DNA of 64,000 nt, taken from contig NZ_RAHW01000008.1 of NCBI RefSeq assembly GCF_004117875.1, positions 62,001 to 126,000 on the forward strand, in the 5' to 3' direction. Positions 59,607 to 64,000 of the stretch are shown in pieces. Positions within the stretch are counted from its first letter, which is position 1. Each line of letters begins with the position of its first letter. The position numbers and the translations under genes were made by a program. The notes under the pieces were generated by a model. The model saw only the letters and a list, made by a program, of their open reading frames with translations, searched no databases and had not been told where the DNA came from. Source of the stretch: Geomonas oryzae (GTDB lineage: Bacteria > Desulfobacterota > Desulfuromonadia > Geobacterales > Geobacteraceae).

Positions 59607-60559
59607 GCCTGCTCCTTTTCCCTGCGCCCTTTGAGGCTCGTGAGCGAGACGAAGACGTCCTCGAGGGTCGGGCGGATCCGCTCGATGCGGGAGACGGCGA
59701 TGCGGCGTTCCCCGAGATAGCTCTTAACCTCCGGGATAGCCCGTTCCGCGTCGGGCACGACGAGGTGAAGCGCGTGCCCGAAGATGGCGGCGTCGGTGAC
59801 CCCGGGCGCCTCCTGGAGAAGTTCCAGCGCCTTCCCCACCTGGTCGCATTCGACGAGGAGCAGGTCCCCCTCCATGCTCTTAAGTTTCAGCTCGAGCGGC
59901 GAGCCGGAGGCGACGATCCTGCCGCGGTCGATGAGCACGAGCCGGTTGCAGTATTCCGCCTCGTCCATGTAGTGCGTGGTAACGAAGACGGTCACCCCTT
60001 CGTCGGCCATGCGGTGGATCAGCTCCCAGAAGAGACGGCGCGAGATGGGATCGACGCCGGAGGTCGGCTCGTCGAGAAAGACGATGGGAGGGCGGTGCAG
60101 CACGGCGCAGCCGAGGGCCAGGCGCTGCTTCCACCCGGCGGCGAGCGTCCCGGTGAGGAGGTGCTCCCGGCCGGTGAGTCCAGCCATGTCGACGGCCCAG
60201 GCGATACGCTCGGCCGCGTCGGCCTGGTTCACCCCGTACATCCCCGCGAAGAAGCGGAGGTTCTCGATCACCTTCAGGTCGTTGTAGAGGGAGAACTTCT
60301 GCGACATGTAGCCGATATTCTGGCGCACCCGTTCCGGTTCGCGCGCGACGTCGACCCCGGCGACCAGCGCCTTCCCCGAGGTGGGGTGCAAAAGTCCGCA
60401 GAGTATCCTGATGGTGGTGGATTTCCCGGCGCCGTTGGGACCGAGAAAACCGAAGATCTCGCCGCGCGACGCCTCGAAGGAGATGTTGTCGACCGCGGTG
60501 AAGTCGCCGAAGCGTTTCACGAGGTCCTGCACCACGACCGCCTGGGGCTGACCGTTCAT
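59603..60559 (-). CDS. ABC transporter ATP-binding protein (second)
   Basis: A 318-residue ATPase. Walker A is GPNGAGKST (about 40-48), Walker B IVFLDEPTSGVDP, and the switch His is in TTHYMDEAE. The signature is LAAGWKQRLAL rather than LSGG, as seen in the YbhF/RbbA-like half-domains. It overlaps both neighbours by 4 bases (ATGA). With the upstream ATPase it corresponds to the two halves of YbhF, here as separate proteins. Confidence 0.94.
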   Translation of the reverse strand: MNGQPQAVVVQDLVKRFGDFTAVDNISFEASRGEIFGFLGPNGAGKSTTIRILCGLLHPTSGKALVAGVDVAREPERVRQNIGYMSQKFSLYNDLKVIENLRFFAGMYGVNQADAAERIAWAVDMAGLTGREHLLTGTLAAGWKQRLALGCAVLHRPPIVFLDEPTSGVDPISRRLFWELIHRMADEGVTVFVTTHYMDEAEYCNRLVLIDRGRIVASGSPLELKLKSMEGDLLLVECDQVGKALELLQEAPGVTDAAIFGHALHLVVPDAERAIPEVKSYLGERRIAVSRIERIRPTLEDVFVSLTSLKGRREKEQA

Positions 60560-61500
60560 GGCTTCTCCCCCTTCTTCTTTTGCACCGCCTCCACGAAAAG
60601 GTCCTCGATGCTGGGCGCCACCTCTTCGACGGAGTCGACCTCGAGCCCCGCCGCGGCGATGCGGGCGCGCAGTTCCGGGATCATGCGCCCGGGTTCCCTG
60701 ACGACCAGGTGCAGCCCGTCGCCTACGATCATCATGGTCGAGATCCCCTCCATGCCGGAGATGAGCTCCTTCACCGGGCGCGGTTCGGCGCAGACGACGG
60801 AGACCACGGCGCCGTCGAGGTTCCCCTTCAGGTTCTCGGGCGTGTCGCAAAAGAGCATGCGCCCCTCGTGCAAGAGCGCCACGCGATGGCAACGCTCCGC
60901 CTCGTCCAGGTAGGCGGTGCTGGTGAGGATGGTGACCCCCTGATCGAGGAGCGTGTAGAGGATGCGCCAGAAGTCGCGGCGCGACACCGGGTCGACCCCG
61001 TTGGTCGGCTCGTCGAGGAGGATCACCTCCGGGGTGTGGACCAGGGCGCAAACGAGCCCCAGTTTCTGCTTCATGCCGCCGGAGAGTTTCCCCGCGAGCC
61101 GCGAGCGGAACTCCACCATCCCCGCCGCCTGCAACAGTTCCGCCGCGCGCGTCTCCCTCTCGGCGCGCGCAACACCGAAAAGGTCGGCGTAGAAGCGGAT
61201 GTTCTCGTCGACGGTGAGTTCCTCGTAAAGCCCGAAGCGCTGCGGCATGTAACTTATGTGCTGCTTGGCCCCCTCCGGGTCGCGCGTCATGTCGTAGCCC
61301 GCCACGCGGGCGCTCCCCGCATCGGGGGCGAGGACGCCGGCCAGCATGCGCATGGTGGTCGTCTTGCCGGCGCCGTCCGGGCCGACGAGGCCGAAGATCT
61401 CGCCGCGCGCGACCTTGAAGCTTAACCTGTCCACGGCGCGAACGTCGGGAAAGGACTTCGTGAGCCCGTCGAGCTCTATGGTGAAATCGTCGGCGCCCAT
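60556..61500 (-). CDS. ABC transporter ATP-binding protein (first)
   Basis: A 314-residue ATPase with Walker A GPDGAGKTT (about 40-48), a full signature LSGGMKQKLGL, Walker B VILLDEPTNGVDP and a switch region (TSTAYLDEAE) where the usual His is replaced by Ala-Tyr context. It starts one base after the HlyD gene stop. It should pair with the second ATPase as an asymmetric engine. Confidence 0.94.
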   Translation of the reverse strand: MGADDFTIELDGLTKSFPDVRAVDRLSFKVARGEIFGLVGPDGAGKTTTMRMLAGVLAPDAGSARVAGYDMTRDPEGAKQHISYMPQRFGLYEELTVDENIRFYADLFGVARAERETRAAELLQAAGMVEFRSRLAGKLSGGMKQKLGLVCALVHTPEVILLDEPTNGVDPVSRRDFWRILYTLLDQGVTILTSTAYLDEAERCHRVALLHEGRMLFCDTPENLKGNLDGAVVSVVCAEPRPVKELISGMEGISTMMIVGDGLHLVVREPGRMIPELRARIAAAGLEVDSVEEVAPSIEDLFVEAVQKKKGEKP

Positions 61501-61501
61501 G

Positions 61502-62494
61502 TCACCTGGCCGCCGCGTCGAGGTGCGCGTCCGCCGGCATGCCCGGCTTCAGTTCGTGCGCCTGGTTTTCCAGATCTATCTTGATACGGTACACGAGGGT
61601 GACCCGCTCCTTGTGCGTCTCGACGCTCTTCGGGGTGAACTCCGCCTGCGAGGAGATGAAGGAGACGCGCCCCTTGTAGCTCTTGCCGGGGTAGCTGTCC
61701 GTTTTCACCGTGGCTACCTGTCCGAGTTTGATCCGCCCCAGATCGGTCTCGCTCAGGTAGCCGCGCAGCCAGAGGTGATCCAGATCGGCGATGGTGACCA
61801 CCGGCGTGCCGGGGGAGACCACCTCGCCGAGTTCCGCGTGCCGCACCAGTACGACGCCGGTGATGGGTGCCTTGAGCGTCGCGTAGCCGAGCTTGATGCG
61901 CGACATCTCGAGCGCCTGCTCGGCCGAGCGGACCCCGGCCCGGTTGATGTCGACCTGCTCTCTTCTCACCCCTTCCTTCACCTGGTCGTAGTTCTGTTTT
62001 GCCCGCTCAAGCCCGGCGCTGCTTCGCTTCAGCGCGGCCGCCGCGGTATCCCGCACCTGGGCCGAAACCTCGTCCTTCTCGTAGAGCGCCTGGTAGCGCG
62101 CGAGGTCGTGCTTTTTCAGCTCGAAGTCCGCCTGGGCGTCGAGCACCGACTGGTGGGCCGCCTGCTTCTCCTGGGGACGGCTTCCTGCCGTGGCAAGCCC
62201 CAGCTCGGCGCGACGCGTGCCGAGGTTCGCCTCGTCGATGCGCAACTGCTGCTGGTAGTCCCCCTGGTCCAGCCTGGCGATGACGTCCCCGGCCCGGACC
62301 AGTTGCCCCTCTTCCACGGGTAGCTCGGCCACGCGCCCCGGCACCTTGAAGCCGACCACGCTCTCGTGCGCCTCGATGTTGCCGGAAAGGGTGATGGTGT
62401 CGGCGTCGGCCCGGTTCCGGTTGCGGCTGACGAAGAAAACGGCGGCGGCTGCGGCCGCTGCCAGGATGACGATGGGGATCAGTTTACGTTTCAT
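61502..62494 (-). CDS. HlyD family membrane-fusion protein
   Basis: A 330-residue periplasmic adaptor (YbhG-like). An N-terminal helix (about 5-22) anchors it; GNIEAHESVVGFKVPGRVAELPVEEGQLVRAGDVIARLD is the first lipoyl half, a long coiled-coil hairpin (about 70-190) follows, and ITGVVLVRHAELGEVVSPGTPV is the second half. It links the ABC pump to TolC. It lies 15 bases after tolC. Confidence 0.95.
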   Translation of the reverse strand: MKRKLIPIVILAAAAAAAVFFVSRNRNRADADTITLSGNIEAHESVVGFKVPGRVAELPVEEGQLVRAGDVIARLDQGDYQQQLRIDEANLGTRRAELGLATAGSRPQEKQAAHQSVLDAQADFELKKHDLARYQALYEKDEVSAQVRDTAAAALKRSSAGLERAKQNYDQVKEGVRREQVDINRAGVRSAEQALEMSRIKLGYATLKAPITGVVLVRHAELGEVVSPGTPVVTIADLDHLWLRGYLSETDLGRIKLGQVATVKTDSYPGKSYKGRVSFISSQAEFTPKSVETHKERVTLVYRIKIDLENQAHELKPGMPADAHLDAAAR

Positions 62495-62509
62495 AGGTTC
62501 GTGTCCTCG

Positions 62510-63850
62510 TTACGGTTCGATGCCCAGGAAGAGCCGGTACGCCTTTTCCGTGTCGCCCAGGGCACGCGCGAGCGCGATCTTCGCCTCGACGTGCTGCGCC
62601 AGTGCGTTCAGTTCGTTGTCGCGAGCCCGCGCCAGCGCGTCCTGCGCCGTCACCACCTCGATGTTGTTGGCCACCCCGTTTTTGAAGCGGTCGCTCGCGT
62701 ACTGCAGTTCCTTCTCGGCGAGGGTGAGCCCCTGCCGGGCGGTGAGCACCTGGTCGGATGCGGAGTTCAGGTTCAAAAGCGCCTCGCGGATATCCTGCTC
62801 CACCCCGAGCTTCAGATCGGCGATCAGCTCATCGTTTCGCTTGAGCCGGCTGTCGAGCTCCAGGCGCTCACCCTTGCGGTCGTGGTCGAAGAGGTTCATC
62901 ACCATGTTCACCTGGATCATGCCGGAGGGGTCGAGCTTGCTCATCTCCTGGCCGCTCGTGCCGTAGTTGCCGCTCAGGACGATCCTCGGGAGGTAGCGCG
63001 AGCGCGACGCCTTCATCTGCTCTTCGAGGGAGGCGCGCTGGGCGAAAAGGGCGCGGTAATCTGGGCGGCTCTCGAGCGCCGCCTGCACCGCCTGCTCGAT
63101 CTGCGGGCCCTCAAGCTTCTTGAAGGCGAGCGTGTCGGTGAGGGCGATGGGGGTGCCGAGGTCTAGGCCGACGCCGCGGGCTAGGGAGAGACGGGCAAGT
63201 TCCGCGTTGTTGCGGGTGACGAGAAGGTACTGACGGTCGTTGGCGAGCTGCACCTGGGCGCGCAAGACGTCGAGCCCGTCGGCGACGCCCGCGGTGCGCT
63301 GGTCGCTGGCGAGCTTTTCCAGCACCTCCGAGGTCTCCACCCGGCTCTTGGCGGTCGCGACCCTTGCCTCGGCGTACGCCGCGTTCACGTACTGCACGGC
63401 GACCTGGCGGATCACCTGGCCGCGCGCGTCCCGGTAATCGAGCTGCCTCGCCTTTTGCTCCTCTTCGGCCGCTCTTATCGCGTGATAGCTCTGCAGGTCG
63501 AGGATGTTCTGGTCCGCGTAGATACGGAAGTCGTAGCTCGTGAAGGGGCCGACTACGGCGCGGGCGTTGGGAAGGGTGATTCCCTGCGCGCTGAGGTTGC
63601 GGGTCTGCCATGCGAACGGGGTCTCGAGGCGCAGGTGCGGCAGGTAGTTGGCCAACTTTCGTTCGCGTGTCCCCTCGGCCTCGTCCGTGCGTGTCTTCGC
63701 GAGCAGCGCGTTAAGGTTCCTGTCGAGGCCCCGGGTGATCGCCTGGTCCAGTGACAGGGGGAGGGGAGGGGGACTCTCGGCGTGTACTGCCCCGGCAGCC
63801 GACCAGAGCGCCAGGGAGAGGGCCAACACTTTCATGATCTTTGCAGTCAT
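62510..63850 (-). CDS. TolC family outer membrane channel
   Basis: A 446-residue protein with a signal peptide (about 1-25, ending VHA). Paired OEP repeats are rich in Ala, Leu and Gln: LSLDQAITRGLDRNLNALLAKT, ALESRPDYRALFAQRASLEEQ and QDALARARDNELNALAQHVEAKIALARALGD. It forms the outer membrane exit of the adjacent pump. AAAGGA precedes the ATG at 63850; one at 63835 is possible. Confidence 0.94.
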   Translation of the reverse strand: MTAKIMKVLALSLALWSAAGAVHAESPPPLPLSLDQAITRGLDRNLNALLAKTRTDEAEGTRERKLANYLPHLRLETPFAWQTRNLSAQGITLPNARAVVGPFTSYDFRIYADQNILDLQSYHAIRAAEEEQKARQLDYRDARGQVIRQVAVQYVNAAYAEARVATAKSRVETSEVLEKLASDQRTAGVADGLDVLRAQVQLANDRQYLLVTRNNAELARLSLARGVGLDLGTPIALTDTLAFKKLEGPQIEQAVQAALESRPDYRALFAQRASLEEQMKASRSRYLPRIVLSGNYGTSGQEMSKLDPSGMIQVNMVMNLFDHDRKGERLELDSRLKRNDELIADLKLGVEQDIREALLNLNSASDQVLTARQGLTLAEKELQYASDRFKNGVANNIEVVTAQDALARARDNELNALAQHVEAKIALARALGDTEKAYRLFLGIEP

Positions 63851-63873
63851 GGCGTATCCTTTGTTGCCTGTCG

Positions 63874-64000
63874 CTACTTGGGCAGGACTCCGTTCACGAA
63901 CAGTTCGATGCTTCTTTTCATGCTCTCTTCGAGCGGGTCGACCGGAGCGAGCGACCAGGTGATCATGGTCCCGAAGATCATGCGCTGGAACCCCTGGGCG
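63874..64000 (-). CDS. TetR family regulator, C-terminal part (cut by window edge)
   Basis: The visible last 41 codons read QGFQRMIFGTMITWSLAP and end FVNGVLPK. This is typical of the C-terminal helix of TetR regulators. Its place directly ahead of the export operon matches the CecR/YbiH regulator of ybhGFSR-type operons. The DNA-binding part lies outside the window. Confidence 0.6.
   Translation of the reverse strand, partial: AQGFQRMIFGTMITWSLAPVDPLEESMKRSIELFVNGVLPK

Overview
The window reads as a chromosomal segment of a high-GC Desulfuromonadota bacterium of the Geobacteraceae (Geobacter/Citrifermentans/Geomonas type). This is an inference from family content. The main pointers are a succinic-semialdehyde/gamma-hydroxybutyrate dehydrogenase of the Geobacter type, an uptake [NiFe] hydrogenase operon in small-large-cytochrome b-protease order, PocR-type and PAS histidine kinases, HDOD and PilZ proteins, an orphan PilB/GspE ATPase and a SAM-I riboswitch in front of metX. 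No tRNA, rRNA, CRISPR array, prophage or intact insertion sequence was recognised.

Layout. 1-9.8 kb (minus strand): recC-recB-recD, an alpha/beta hydrolase and the start of rmuC, a DNA repair block. 10-13.7 kb (plus): a polysaccharide deacetylase translationally coupled to an endonuclease/exonuclease/phosphatase-family membrane protein, then a divergent acetate-kinase-family protein that has lost ATP-binding residues. 13.9-22.8 kb (mostly minus): metX under a SAM riboswitch, a beta-hydroxyacid dehydrogenase coupled to a 56-residue membrane protein, a pabB-pabC fusion, a TIGR02757 protein, dtd, a macrodomain protein, nfo, a HIT protein and dapF; many of these overlap by 1-4 bases. 22.9-34.7 kb: an Rrf2 regulator, larE, hsp20, several small proteins, polA, a PilZ membrane protein, HDOD and PilB-like ATPase genes, an Smr protein, a ROK kinase and an FKBP isomerase.

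34.7-38.1 kb looks like an accessory patch. It holds a HigBA module whose toxin gene is frameshifted while antitoxin and operator remain, a DUF2235 hydrolase, an orphan gene, and about 0.5 kb of degenerate 21-bp repeats with no convincing gene. 38.1-49 kb: a thiamine-binding-type small protein, an epimerase, a receiver-PilZ-cytidylate-kinase-like cluster, a GH13 glycosidase, two sensor kinases, a MarR regulator with a compact self-regulating promoter, and modA. 49-57 kb: a monohaem lipoprotein cytochrome with the hya hydrogenase operon, a NarX/NarL-type two-component pair and a Tat-exported C_GCAxxG_C_C protein. 57-64 kb: a complete drug/solvent-type export operon (TetR end, TolC, HlyD, two ATPases, two permeases).

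A family of GC-rich intergenic palindromes recurs across the window (about 3.0, 6.5, 13.9, 33.2 and 53.9 kb). Copies also run into the end of recB and the start of the cytochrome gene. No single obviously new multi-gene system is evident. The strongest leads are the altered acetate-kinase-like protein, the 21-bp repeat tract, the hydrogenase small subunit with a Cys-to-Asp change at a proximal-cluster ligand, and the repeat hairpin overlapping the recB ribosome-binding site.
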